Shown piece after piece: positions 1-8,657 of a DNA stretch of 64,000 bases. Position numbers and translations under genes: made by a program. The stretch comes from an uncultured Collinsella sp. (GTDB taxonomy: Bacteria > Actinomycetota > Coriobacteriia > Coriobacteriales > Coriobacteriaceae). Location: contig URPJ01000003.1 in the NCBI GenBank assembly GCA_900549745.1, positions 62,001-126,000 on the forward strand, given 5' to 3'. A model generated the notes under the pieces. That model searched no databases and was not told the DNA's origin. It worked only from the letters and a program-made list of their open reading frames with translations. Every line of letters starts with the position of its first letter. The stretch's first letter is position 1.

Positions 1-975
1 CTCAGCGTGCAGACGACGCGCAAGCTCATCCACATCCGCCGCGGGCGCCGCAATTAGCAAACCGCCCGAGGTCTGCGGATCGTACAGCGCATCCAGCATT
101 CCCGGCTCCAAGTCATCGTCAGCTGTCACGCGCGGGCCAAAGAAGTCCTGGTTGCGGTAGGAGCCCGCGGGGATAATGCCCAGACGCGCCATGTCAAGCA
201 CCTGATCAAAGAGCGGCACCGCCCCCGACGCAAGCTCAATCTGCACGCCCGAGCCCTCGGCCATCTCGCACGCATGCCCGATCAGGCCAAAGCCCGTAAT
301 GTCGGTGCAGCCGTGAAGCTCAAGTCCCTCGGCCAAACGAATCGGAGCCTCGTTGAGGGTGCGCATCGAGTCAAACATGGCCGCGGCCTCATCTTGCTCG
401 ATAAGCTCGCCCTTAATGGCCGTGGTGATGATGCCCGAGCCGATCGCCTTGGTCAGCAACAGGACGTCGCCCACGCGCGCGCCGCTATTGGCAAGCATAC
501 GATCGAGCGCGACAAAGCCGCTCACGGACAGGCCGTACTTGGGCTCGTCGTCGTTGATGGTGTGGCCGCCCGCGATGGAGCAACCCGCCTCGACGCACTT
601 GTCGGCGCCGCCCGCCAGAATCTGACCTGCGACCTCGACGCCCAGGCAACTGGGAATGCACAGCAGGTTCATGGCATGGCTCGGCCGCCCGCCCATGGCG
701 TAGATGTCCGACAGCGAATTGGCCGCGGCGATCTGGCCAAACAGAAACGGGTCGTCGACCATCGGCGGGAAGAAGTCGACGGACTGAACGAGGCCCAGGT
801 TATCGCCGACGCGAAGGACGCTCGCATCGTCGGAGGTATCGAACCCCACGAGCAAGTTGTCGTTATGCACATTTGGCAAATCGCCCAGGACCTGGGCGAG
901 GGCTCCGGGAGCCAACTTAGCGGCTCAACCGCTCGCGGCAGTCATAGACGTAAGCTTAATCTGATCGTCAGCCAT
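1..975 (-). CDS. selD: Selenide, water dikinase SelD, selenocysteine-containing, 3' end beyond window
   Basis: Makes selenophosphate from selenide and ATP, the selenium donor for Sec-tRNA. The frame opens at ATG 975 and is open to the window edge except for one TGA at 925-927 (codon 17), which lies in the SelD active-site context ASG-U-AAKL where other SelDs have Cys or Sec. After it the frame continues with typical SelD sequence (GFDTSDDASV, QSVDFFPPMVDD, AAANSLSDIYAMGG). 325 codons are visible, so only a short C-terminus is missing. A hairpin at 882-898 is a candidate bacterial SECIS. The TGA would split this gene in automatic annotation. That the TGA is read as Sec is inferred from the family and position; the open frame either side is seen directly. 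Confidence 0.93.
882..898 (-). promoter_or_regulatory. Candidate SECIS hairpin of selD
   Basis: On the coding strand CGCCCAG-GTC-CTGGGCG forms a perfect 7-bp stem with a G-first loop about 33 nt after the selD TGA. Bacterial SECIS elements lie just downstream of the UGA inside the reading frame. A second small hairpin, GGCTC-CCG-GAGCC, lies between them, starting 11 nt after the TGA, and could be the functional one instead. Confidence 0.5.
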
Positions 976-1045
976 CGATACCTCCTCTCATCGGTCAATC
1001 ATTTTCTCCCAGTATACGCATGAATGCGAGCCTACGGCGGATGCA

Positions 1046-1810
1046 TTAATTGAGCGCCTGTGCGCGAATCGCCGCGCCGATGGCACCGGCGAAGCGGGCC
1101 TGGGGCGAGGTGGTGACCGGCGACCCCAGCAGCGCCGCCAGCCGCTCCACAACGTAAGCGTTCTCGCACAAGCCTCCCGTCAGGTAGTACGGAGCACCCG
1201 TCGCCTGCCCGGCCATAGTGGCCACGCGCGAGACCACGCTGTCGATCACGCCACGCGCAATGTTCTCGCGCAGCTCACCGCGACCGATCAGGCTGATAAC
1301 CTCGCTTTCGGCAAACACCGTGCACATGCTGCTGATCTTGATGGGCTCGCCGGAACGCGCCAGGTCGGCCATCTGCTGCTGGGAAATGCCCAGGCGGTCG
1401 GCCATGATCTCCAAAAAGCGCCCCGTGCCGGCGGCGCACTTGTCGTTCATGGCAAACTTGGCCACGCGGCCACTTTTAAGCTGAATGACCTTGGTGTCCT
1501 GACCGCCCACGTCGATCACGGTGCCGTGGTCGCCAAACAGACGCACGGCACCGGTGCCGTGGCAGGTAATCTCGGTCACGACCTTGTGCGCATAGGGCAC
1601 GGCGACACGACCGTAGCCGGTCGCGATCACACGCACGTCGTCGGCAGCCACGTCATAACCCGCCGCTGCCAGTGCCTCGCGCAGCCGCTCGGCAGCATCG
1701 ACCGAGGAGAACCCGGTTGGCTGCACGCACGTCCACGACACCGAACCCTCCCCGTCGACCACAGCAGCCTTAGCCGCCGTAGACCCGATATCGATCCCGA
1801 TCCCTATCAT
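1046..1810 (-). CDS. 2-hydroxyacyl-CoA dehydratase activator ATPase (HgdC/BadF-type)
   Basis: A 254-residue ASKHA-fold protein that uses ATP to drive one-electron transfer to its partner dehydratase. Visible motifs are the phosphate loop DIGSTAAK (residues 7-14), the second phosphate motif VIDVGGQDTK (98-107), and two cysteines, NDKCAAGTG (Cys125) and SMCTVFAESE (Cys163). In this family each Cys comes from both monomers to bridge one [4Fe-4S] cluster in the dimer. It is the third gene of an operon behind the two dehydratase subunits at 3284-4567 and 1966-3129. Length is normal for the family. Confidence 0.93.
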   Translation of the reverse strand: MIGIGIDIGSTAAKAAVVDGEGSVSWTCVQPTGFSSVDAAERLREALAAAGYDVAADDVRVIATGYGRVAVPYAHKVVTEITCHGTGAVRLFGDHGTVIDVGGQDTKVIQLKSGRVAKFAMNDKCAAGTGRFLEIMADRLGISQQQMADLARSGEPIKISSMCTVFAESEVISLIGRGELRENIARGVIDSVVSRVATMAGQATGAPYYLTGGLCENAYVVERLAALLGSPVTTSPQARFAGAIGAAIRAQALN

Positions 1811-1864
1811 GGCTCTCTCCCAATCTAAACATCAAAGGTAGCGGCGCGTTCAGGCGCCTTAGCT

Positions 1865-1969
1865 CTAGGTTTCTCAGGTGCCGGAGATTGCCCCGAAAGA
1901 GGAGCGCAGCGTACTTTGGGTACGCAAGCGACGGTTTGAGGAGCAAGATCCGGTGCCTGAGGAAGCTAG
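1865..1969. repeat. Composite intergenic hairpin, copy A
   Basis: Outer arms of about 20 nt (CTAGGTTTCTCAGGTGCCGG paired with the 3' end of the element, with G-T pairs) surround a core GAAAGAGGAGCGC, an apical hairpin GCGTAC-TTTGG-GTACGC and then AAGCGACGGTTTGA. The right arm overlaps the stop codon of the upstream dehydratase gene. Copy B has the same core with different outer arms, so pairing rather than sequence is kept in the arms. Function unknown; it could be an mRNA processing or termination element between dehydratase and activator genes. Confidence 0.75.
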
Positions 1970-3129
1970 AGAGTTTCGATGAAGGCGACGATGCGCGTCT
2001 CGATCTGGCCCATGTCGCCGTTGCTGTAGTCGGTCTCGATCTTCATATACGGAATACCCGCACCCTCGACAGCCTCCTGCATGCGCGCACTCTCCACGTT
2101 AAAGGTGTGACACGCCTGGAGCACGCTCTCCACTACGCCATCGACGTGATACTTCTCGCACATGGCCAGCGTGTTTTCCATACGACCGTCGCTGGGCGTC
2201 ATGACCGAGCAGTTGATATCCAGGTAGCGGTCGGCGATGGCGCGAAGGATGTCGGGAGCCTCCGGGTCGATCATCATGGCCGCCGTGCGCTCGCCCGAGC
2301 AGTCGTCCATGCACACGACCACGCCGCCGTTGGACTCGATGGTGCGACCGATCTTGTTGATCACGCCGCCCACCGGGCAGCCGGTGATCAGAATGCGCTT
2401 GGCATCCGCCGCGATCGGGCGCTCGCCTGCATCATAGGCCTCGCGCAGCTTGGCGACCTTTTGCTCCAGCTGCTGCGTATAGGCCTCGATATCAAAGCTG
2501 AACGTACCGGCAAACATGGTGCTCATCAGGTCGACGCCGCTCATGGCCGCCGGCTGGTTGGCCTGCAGCGCAAACATCTCGAGCTGGGCCGCACGCAAGC
2601 GGTTGCGACGACGGACGGCAGCGCGCAGGTCATCGTCGGTAATCGTGATGCCGTAGAAGCTCTCGAGCTCCTCCTTGAGCAGGCAGCACTCCTCGTACCA
2701 GCCCTCGCGCTCGTAGGCACGGTCGCGACCCTGCGGAAGATGCAGAATGTGCGTGCGCTTGAGCTCGTTGAGCAGCTCGTACATCTTCTTTTTGCCGTCG
2801 CAGGTGGTCTCGCCGATGATCATGTCGCTAAAGTACGTAAACGGGCACTTTTGCGAGTAGGCAAAGCCATAGGTCGACTTGATGAGCGGGCAGAGATTTG
2901 CCGGCAGCACCTTCTCGGCCTCGGGAATCACCTCATCGGACGTACCGCACAGAGCCACGCTCGAGGCGCCCGCGGCATCGATAATCTCGAGCGGCGTGTA
3001 GCTGCACAGAAAACCGATCAGGCGATTACCGGCCTGCTTGTAATCCTTGACGCGAATAAACGCCGCCTTGCGCTGCTCGTTGAACTCCTCAAACGTGGAC
3101 GGCAACGGCTGCTCAATATATTCCGGCAT
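1966..3129 (-). CDS. 2-hydroxyacyl-CoA dehydratase subunit (HgdB/FldC-like)
   Basis: 387 residues, starting at ATG 3129 behind AAGGAGC. It belongs to the family that dehydrates (R)-2-hydroxyacyl-CoA to enoyl-CoA by a ketyl-radical route during amino acid fermentation. Conserved stretches include FLCSYTPLEIIDAAG, LPANLCPLIKSTYGF, GETTCDGKKKMYELL and the late segment ITGCPVGG; the Cys residues supply the [4Fe-4S] ligands in this family. The gene pairs with its paralogue at 3284-4567, and the two are separated by hairpin copy B. The real substrate (glutamate, phenylalanine or other derived) cannot be told from the sequence. A longer in-frame open stretch upstream of 3129 lacks a ribosome site and was not used. 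Confidence 0.92.
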   Translation of the reverse strand: MPEYIEQPLPSTFEEFNEQRKAAFIRVKDYKQAGNRLIGFLCSYTPLEIIDAAGASSVALCGTSDEVIPEAEKVLPANLCPLIKSTYGFAYSQKCPFTYFSDMIIGETTCDGKKKMYELLNELKRTHILHLPQGRDRAYEREGWYEECCLLKEELESFYGITITDDDLRAAVRRRNRLRAAQLEMFALQANQPAAMSGVDLMSTMFAGTFSFDIEAYTQQLEQKVAKLREAYDAGERPIAADAKRILITGCPVGGVINKIGRTIESNGGVVVCMDDCSGERTAAMMIDPEAPDILRAIADRYLDINCSVMTPSDGRMENTLAMCEKYHVDGVVESVLQACHTFNVESARMQEAVEGAGIPYMKIETDYSNGDMGQIETRIVAFIETL

Positions 3130-3167
3130 ATAGCTCCTTAACAAACCTTTTAACCAACCAAGGAAAC

Positions 3168-3267
3168 GGCTTTCCCAGGTGCCCGAGGTTGCCGTGAAAG
3201 AGAAGCGCCGCGTACTTTGGTACGCAAGCGACGGTTTGAACGGCAAGACCGGGTGCCTGGGGAAGCC
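3168..3267. repeat. Composite intergenic hairpin, copy B
   Basis: Outer arms GGCTTTCCCAGGTGCCCG and CGGGTGCCTGGGGAAGCC pair almost fully. Inside, TTGCCGT pairs with ACGGCAA; then comes a conserved internal loop, GAAAGAGAAGCGC against GCGACGGTTTGA, and an apical hairpin GCGTAC-TTTG-GTACGC. Shares its core with copy A (1865-1969) and less closely with copies at 18678 and 21786. Confidence 0.75.
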
Positions 3268-3283
3268 GCCGAGACGGATAGCT

Positions 3284-4567
3284 CTAAATGGTTTCCAAGA
3301 AAGCCTCGATCCTGGTTTGCAGCTGACCTGCGTCCTCGCCGGCGTAGTCGGTCGTGATGTGCATAAACGGAATGCCGGCCTCCTCGGCGGCCTTCTCCAC
3401 GGCAAACGACTCCATCTCGTAGAGCGTGCAGAACTGCAGAGCCACGTCGACGATGCCGTCGGCATGCAGGTCCTTGGCCATCTGGACAATGTCCTTCATA
3501 CGCTGGTCGTTGGGCGTAAAGACGGCGCAGTTGATCCTAAAGTAGCGCTCGGCGATGGCATCGAGCATCTCGTCGACCGTCTCGCCGGACTCGTCGACCA
3601 GGTCCTTGTAGTAGCGCGAGCCCGTGCAGGACTCCTCGCCTACCACAACGCCGCCGGCCTTCTCGATAAGGTTGAACAGCTTCCAGTTGGGCACGGCCAT
3701 GGGCGTACCGGTGTACAGGATGCGCTTGGTCCCCTTGGGTGCCACGCCCTCGCCGGCCTCGACACGCTGCTCGCACTCAGCCGCCATATCGTTGATGGCT
3801 CCGGTCAGACGCGGTGTGTCGTCCATAAAGGCGGCCTGAACGGTCAGCAGGCTGTCGAGACCGCTGATGGGCGCAGGGTCGGCAGCGCGGGTCGCAGCGA
3901 GGCGCTGCAGGGCGCGGCGCTTCTCATTGACGGCGTGGATGGCAGCCTTCAGGCCCTCGGGCGTAATCTTGACGCCGCACTCGTCCTCGATCTTGGCGGC
4001 GAGCTTCTTGACCTCGGCCTTCCAGGTCACGAGCGTCGAATCGTCGTGCACGTTGGGAATATCCATGACGTACATGTTCTTTTGCGTGGCAAAGAACTCG
4101 TAGGCTTTCTTCTTACCGTCGCAGGTGTTCTCGCCTACCACCAGGTCACTCGACTCAATGTAGGGGCAGACCTCGCCCAGCTTAAAGCCGGCAAAGCTCT
4201 TGATAAGCGGGCAGGTGTTGCGCGGCAGGTGCTCCTCGACCTTATCGGTTGCCCAATCGGCACCCGAGCACAGGCCCACGGGAATGCCGTCACAGGCAAG
4301 CACGATCTCCTCGGGCACGTACACGCAGAACGAGCCGACGATCTTGGTGGCCTCGCCGGCCTCCTTCTTGTCGAGCATCTCCTTAATACGGCCGCTGTGG
4401 ATGTTGGTGGCGACAAAATCCAGGTAGGACGTGGACTTGGGGCGATTGTTCTGCGTCAGGAACATATCGCCGTACATCTGGCCCACGGCGCCCAGCAGCA
4501 TGTCGTGGTCGGCAAGATTCATGCCGAGGCTCTCCCACATCGGATGGAAATCGAATTCTTCAGCCAT
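3284..4567 (-). CDS. 2-hydroxyacyl-CoA dehydratase subunit (HgdA/FldB-like)
   Basis: 427 residues, first gene of the dehydratase operon. The layout matches its partner: GSFCVYVPEEIVLACDG, LPRNTCPLIKSFAGF, GENTCDGKKKAYEFF and a C-terminal half with LYTGTPMAVPNWKLF and CTLYEMESFAVEK. Together the two subunits form the iron-sulfur dehydratase that is activated by the ATPase at 1046-1810. The subunit order (this gene, HgdB-like, activator) is like fermentative hydroxyacyl-CoA dehydratase loci, although the activator often comes first in those. No CoA transferase is visible in the window, so the pathway is incomplete here. Confidence 0.92.
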   Translation of the reverse strand: MAEEFDFHPMWESLGMNLADHDMLLGAVGQMYGDMFLTQNNRPKSTSYLDFVATNIHSGRIKEMLDKKEAGEATKIVGSFCVYVPEEIVLACDGIPVGLCSGADWATDKVEEHLPRNTCPLIKSFAGFKLGEVCPYIESSDLVVGENTCDGKKKAYEFFATQKNMYVMDIPNVHDDSTLVTWKAEVKKLAAKIEDECGVKITPEGLKAAIHAVNEKRRALQRLAATRAADPAPISGLDSLLTVQAAFMDDTPRLTGAINDMAAECEQRVEAGEGVAPKGTKRILYTGTPMAVPNWKLFNLIEKAGGVVVGEESCTGSRYYKDLVDESGETVDEMLDAIAERYFRINCAVFTPNDQRMKDIVQMAKDLHADGIVDVALQFCTLYEMESFAVEKAAEEAGIPFMHITTDYAGEDAGQLQTRIEAFLETI

Positions 4568-4950
4568 GACGGTTCCCCTCTCGAACCAAATACGGATAAC
4601 TACGGTATTGCTGCACGGTGGGTGGCGAAAACCCAGCCGTGCTCAAACCCGGAATTTTGGGGAACCTGCTTTGCAGCTGATTATTTAGCTGTGCGTCGTC
4701 TCTCCCGGAGCCGTGAACATACCTGCTCATATGCGGCTCCGAGCCATATACAGGGCGCGCACGGCAACGCGACGCGAATATGTCTTATGCGGCATCGGCG
4801 CGCCCTCCTTTTCTCGTCGAAGGTAACTATATCAACGGTTGTCGTCCAGACGAACACCGCCGACATTCGTACGACAGCGTCGTGTACCGTCGTTTAATAA
4901 ATAATTATCTTGATTGATAAGAGTTTGTCATCCCCCATTCGGCAAACAGC
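4568..4950. other. Intergenic region upstream of the dehydratase operon
   Basis: About 380 bp without a convincing gene. It must hold the promoter of the minus-strand dehydratase operon. The only clear structure is an inverted repeat GGAGCCG...CGGCTCC at about 4704-4738 (20-nt loop). The segment near 4895-4925 is AT-rich. No known riboswitch was recognised. Confidence 0.4.
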
Positions 4951-4985
4951 AAGACAAAGCCGCCGGGGCTTATATCCCCGACGGC
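4951..4985 (-). terminator. Rho-independent terminator of modABC
   Basis: On the minus strand GCCGTCGGGG-atataag-CCCCGGCGGC forms a strong GC stem followed by TTTGTCTTG. It lies directly after the modC stop codon. Confidence 0.75.
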
Positions 4986-4996
4986 ATTACCCGGCG

Positions 4997-6067
4997 CTAC
5001 CGACAAACCAAATGAATCTTATTCGCATCGAAGTGCATGCGCAGCGTCTCGCCTGCTTGCGGCAGCTCGTCGACAGCTACGTTCACCTTGTTGACCTTCC
5101 ACTGCAGACGCGTGGGCGCATCAGCACGCGGCACGTCTAACAGCACCAGCCGCTCAAAGCGCGAATCGCTCACACGGGCCACGTGCAGATCGTAGCTGTT
5201 GCGGCCCCGCTCAGCGCGATTGTCAACATGGAAGTAGCTTGCGCGAATACCCAGGTACGCCACGTCATCGGGAACCTCGCGACCTACGTTAAAGGTCATG
5301 CCCCAGTCCAGGGCTTCAACTTCCTGAGGCCCGATCTTGCGTGCCCGGCTTGTGTTCTTGCAGCCCGTTAGGCGCAGCGCCGCCAGCGTCTGCGGACGGC
5401 GGACCACGTCCTCGACGGAGCCGATCTCCTCAACATGCCCATCGTGCATCACGCAGATGCGCTGGCACAGGCGGCATGCCTCATCGATGTCGTGGCTCAC
5501 GTAGAGCACGGTGCGGTTGCATACATCGAACAGGTCAAGCATGTTTTGCTCAAGCGCACTCTTGAGATACGCATCGAGTGCGCTCATGGGCTCATCGAAC
5601 ATAAAGATGCCCGGGTGTGCCGCCACCATGCGGGCAAGCGCCACGCGCTGCTGCTGGCCGCCCGAGAGGCGCGCGGGATAGCGGTCGGCAAAGTCGGCCA
5701 GGCCAAAAATGCTCAGATAGCGCTCGGCGAGCTTTTTGCGCGCGGCGGCGTCGCCCGCATCCTTTACACCGGCGCATACGTTATCGGCCACCGTCATGTT
5801 GGGAAACAGCTGATAGTTTTGGAACAGCAGGGCGCATTTGCGCTCCTGGGACGACAGGTTGATGCCCGCCGCCGAATCAAAGAAGATCACGCCGTTGACG
5901 ACGATCTTGCCCTCATCGGGCGTCTCCACGCCGGCGATGCAGCGCAGCGTACAGCTCTTGCCGCAACCCGAGGCGCCCAGCAGCGCCACGCGCTCCTCGC
6001 CGGCCTCAAGCTGCATGTCGAGCATAAACCCGGGATAACGCTTTTTGATATCCAGAACGAGTGACAT
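4997..6067 (-). CDS. modC: Molybdate ABC transporter ATP-binding protein ModC
   Basis: 356-residue ABC ATPase that powers molybdate (or tungstate) import. Walker A is GASGCGKSCT (31-40), Q-loop LFQNYQLFPN, signature LSGGQQQRV (134-142) and Walker B IFMFDEP (154-160). About 130 residues follow the ATPase domain; they are a degenerate TOBE-like region rather than a clear double Mop domain. It is the last gene of modABC and starts 3 bp after the modB stop. The neighbouring moeA and mogA support molybdate as substrate. Confidence 0.92.
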   Translation of the reverse strand: MSLVLDIKKRYPGFMLDMQLEAGEERVALLGASGCGKSCTLRCIAGVETPDEGKIVVNGVIFFDSAAGINLSSQERKCALLFQNYQLFPNMTVADNVCAGVKDAGDAAARKKLAERYLSIFGLADFADRYPARLSGGQQQRVALARMVAAHPGIFMFDEPMSALDAYLKSALEQNMLDLFDVCNRTVLYVSHDIDEACRLCQRICVMHDGHVEEIGSVEDVVRRPQTLAALRLTGCKNTSRARKIGPQEVEALDWGMTFNVGREVPDDVAYLGIRASYFHVDNRAERGRNSYDLHVARVSDSRFERLVLLDVPRADAPTRLQWKVNKVNVAVDELPQAGETLRMHFDANKIHLVCR

Positions 6068-6070
6068 GAC

Positions 6071-7513
6071 CTATCGACCTCCCTGCGGCGCAGCATCATC
6101 GCGCATGAGCTCGGCCAGCGCCTCGCGATCGATACGCAAGGCATTGCCGCCCGCTGGGTCGAGCGAATCGCCCTGTCCGGCGAGATCTTTGGCTTGCTTG
6201 CGCTCCGCATGGGAAAGGCCCCGCTCGCGATACTTTTGCGAATGAGCGGTGTACATGTTGATGAACAGGATGACCAGGAAGCTGAACGCAATTACGACCA
6301 CGACCCAAAAGAGGGCCACCGACGTGTTGCCGCCCATCCACTCAAAGTAGATGGCGATGGGAATGGTCTGCGTAATGCCGGCGTAGTTGCCCGCAAAGAA
6401 CAGGGTGCAGCCAAACTCGCCCATCGCGCGGGCAAAGGCGAGCACCGTACCGGCGGCAATCGAGGGCCAGCCAAGCGGCATCATAAGCTTGGTAAAGATG
6501 CGACGCTCGGACCAGCCCAGCGTGCGCGCCGCATCGAGCATCTGCGTGTCGAGGCTCTCGAAGGCTCCGAGTGCCGTACGATAGACGAGCGGGAACGACA
6601 CCACCACGGCAGAGATCACCGCCGCGGGCCACGTAAAGACAATCGAGATGCCGTGCGCAATCAGCCACCGACCGACCCCGGTCGATCGACCAAATAGCAT
6701 AAGCAGCAAAAAGCCACACACCGTAGGCGGCAGCACCATAGGAATCGTAAAGACCGAATCGAGCAAACCCTTCACGCGGCTCGAGGTACCCATAGTCTTC
6801 CACGCGGCGAACAGGCCCAGTGCAAAGGAGATCAGCAGGGCAAGGCCACTCGTTTTGATGGACACCCAAAACGGACGATAGTCGATGTCGCCCAAAAAGG
6901 AGGCCAGAGAGGTCAAGGGCCCCTGCTCGTCCCGCAACACGACAGACGACGCTTCTACCATGTGAGCGCTATCAAGCCAACGCGCGCCGCCTTTGGCATC
7001 ACCAGAGGCTGATGCAATCACCACATAGCGGTCCCCATCCGCACCGCGCTCGTCAAAGCCATAGGTATACCCGCCGGCATCAAACGTTGTTTCCGCCGTG
7101 ACATACCAAGGAAGATCCACGTCCCCTAGCTGCGCACCTCCCATGCAGTTTGCGCTGTCGAGCTCACAGACGAGGGCCTTGAGACCCGATACGTACTCGT
7201 TGTCCTGCGGATCCAATCCATACTTCTCGACCGCCTTGGGCGATATCCACACAACAACGCGATCGGCAGCGGGCGCCACCACAAGGTCCACGTCCTCGTC
7301 AACGGGAAACCGGTAGCCCTCGGGCTGGCCCTCCATGGCACGAGCGGTCCCCTTGGCCAACCGCTCAAAACCCTCGATCCCATAGGAAAACCCATGAGCG
7401 GTCGCAGCAACCTGGGCCCCGTCCTCAGCGTCCCCAGCAAACGCAAATCCCGGCACCCAGCAAAGCGCGAAGGTCAAAGCACAGGCGACGAGCATGCGGA
7501 ATCTATTAAGCAC
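6071..7513 (-). CDS. modB: Molybdate ABC permease ModB with an extra extracytoplasmic N-terminal domain
   Basis: About 480 residues, roughly twice the usual ModB length of about 225-230. A signal-peptide-like segment (MLVACALTFALCWVPGFAFA) is followed by about 170 soluble residues with two Cys (LVCELDSANC), then a normal permease with the ABC-coupling EAA loop (AARTLGWSERRIF, GTVLAFARAMGEFG) and a charged cytoplasmic tail. I place the start at GTG 7513, which has GGAG six bases upstream; GTG 7582, overlapping the modA stop, is in frame and is the alternative. The permease assignment is firm. The role of the extra domain, which would face ModA outside the membrane, is unknown. Confidence 0.88.
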   Translation of the reverse strand: MLNRFRMLVACALTFALCWVPGFAFAGDAEDGAQVAATAHGFSYGIEGFERLAKGTARAMEGQPEGYRFPVDEDVDLVVAPAADRVVVWISPKAVEKYGLDPQDNEYVSGLKALVCELDSANCMGGAQLGDVDLPWYVTAETTFDAGGYTYGFDERGADGDRYVVIASASGDAKGGARWLDSAHMVEASSVVLRDEQGPLTSLASFLGDIDYRPFWVSIKTSGLALLISFALGLFAAWKTMGTSSRVKGLLDSVFTIPMVLPPTVCGFLLLMLFGRSTGVGRWLIAHGISIVFTWPAAVISAVVVSFPLVYRTALGAFESLDTQMLDAARTLGWSERRIFTKLMMPLGWPSIAAGTVLAFARAMGEFGCTLFFAGNYAGITQTIPIAIYFEWMGGNTSVALFWVVVVIAFSFLVILFINMYTAHSQKYRERGLSHAERKQAKDLAGQGDSLDPAGGNALRIDREALAELMRDDAAPQGGR

Positions 7514-7581
7514 GAAAAGCTCCAAGCGAATACAAGGACGGAGTGAAACACAAAACGATGGAATTATCGCGCCAAGCCGCA

Positions 7582-8454
7582 CTACTCGGAAAGCTCAAAG
7601 CCGTACTTAGCCCAAATCTTCTGAGCCTTCTTGTTGGTCAGACAGAAGTCGATGAACGCCTTGGCTTCGTCGGCGTGCTCGGAGCTCTCGGCAACGGCAC
7701 CCGGATACACGATGGGCTTGTGCGAATCCTCGGGACACACAAAGGCCTCCTCGATGCCGTCGTAGCGGAAGATATCTGAGCTGTAGACAAAGCCAGCCAC
7801 GCAGTCGCCCGTGGACACATAGGCGGCGGCGGTACCAACTTTGTCGGCCAGGGCCACCTTGTCGGCGATCTCGGGCGCATACTCGCCGTCGTCGCCCTCG
7901 GTGCCGGTATAAAGGCCCACGGAAGTCAGCGCCTGGTTGGCGTACTTGCCGGCGGGGACGGTCTTGGCGTCGCCAATGGCAATCTTACCGTCCAGGTTCG
8001 CGACGTCGGCGATGGCCTCGATCTTGGTGTCGGAGCCCTCGGCGCGAATGATCACGAGGTCGTTGACGAACATATCCTCACGGGTGTCGGTGTCGACGAG
8101 CTCGGCGGCCTCGGCGTCGTCCATGGTGCCCTTGGAAGCCGTGATGAGCACGTCGACGGCGGCACCGGCGCGCATCTGCTCGACAAGGTCGCCAGACGCC
8201 TTAAACTGTGTGTCGGCAAAGGTGGTGCCGGTCTGCTCGGTGTAGAGCTCCTGAACCTCGGGCAGGGCCTTCTCGAGCGAGTTGGCGGCAAAGACCTGCA
8301 GCTCGACAGCTTTCTTGGAAGATGCCTTAGCAGAACCGGCATCGGATCCGGCCGGCTCGGACGTCTTGCTGCCCGAACAGCCGGCAAGACCAAGGCCGGC
8401 AGCGGCGACAGCAGAAAGCGAAACGAATCCGCGGCGAGAAACCATATCGAACAT
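7582..8454 (-). CDS. modA: Molybdate-binding lipoprotein ModA
   Basis: 290 residues. The N-terminus has an RR, a hydrophobic run and the lipobox LAGCSGS, so it is exported and lipid-anchored. The body matches periplasmic molybdate-binding proteins: VFAANSLEKALPEVQELY, FKASGDLVEQMRAGAAVDVLITAS, VFVNDLVII-type and IAIGDAKTVPAGKYANQAL segments are typical of anion recognition in ModA. ATG 8454 has AAAGGG six bases upstream; a TTG two codons earlier is possible. First gene of modABC. Confidence 0.93.
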   Translation of the reverse strand: MFDMVSRRGFVSLSAVAAAGLGLAGCSGSKTSEPAGSDAGSAKASSKKAVELQVFAANSLEKALPEVQELYTEQTGTTFADTQFKASGDLVEQMRAGAAVDVLITASKGTMDDAEAAELVDTDTREDMFVNDLVIIRAEGSDTKIEAIADVANLDGKIAIGDAKTVPAGKYANQALTSVGLYTGTEGDDGEYAPEIADKVALADKVGTAAAYVSTGDCVAGFVYSSDIFRYDGIEEAFVCPEDSHKPIVYPGAVAESSEHADEAKAFIDFCLTNKKAQKIWAKYGFELSE

Positions 8455-8514
8455 GTTCAACCCTTTCGAACGCTATGCCCGGGCACCCCGCCGCGGGCTT
8501 TAATCTGCAATCAG

Positions 8515-8567
8515 ATTATACTTCTGCGCGAATAATGATAGTGAGATATTATTCTCGTCAGAGAATA
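8515..8567 (-). promoter_or_regulatory. Probable modA promoter with palindromic operator
   Basis: A perfect -10 hexamer TATAAT lies at 8520-8515 on the minus strand. Upstream are two overlapping inverted repeats: TATTCTC-gtca-GAGAATA (8550-8567) and GAATAAT...ATTATTC (8530-8554). The position, over and above the -35 area, suits binding of a dimeric regulator such as a ModE-type or redox regulator; which one is not known. No good -35 box is seen. Confidence 0.45.
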
Positions 8568-8657
8568 TAGTTTCAAGTTACCGTGCACCTCGGCGTCGAT
8601 TCGGCGGAAAACAAAGGCGGAGCAGCCGTTCAGGTCGCCCCGCCGCAGGTAAACCGC

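Noticed and set aside
274..1023. Plus-strand frame of 249 codons over selD
   Set aside because: Antisense shadow of the minus-strand selD; the minus strand gives clear SelD motifs on both sides of the TGA.
1865..3267. CRISPR-like repeats from similar intergenic hairpins
   Set aside because: Copies are few, widely spaced and individually palindromic, without regular spacers or cas genes.
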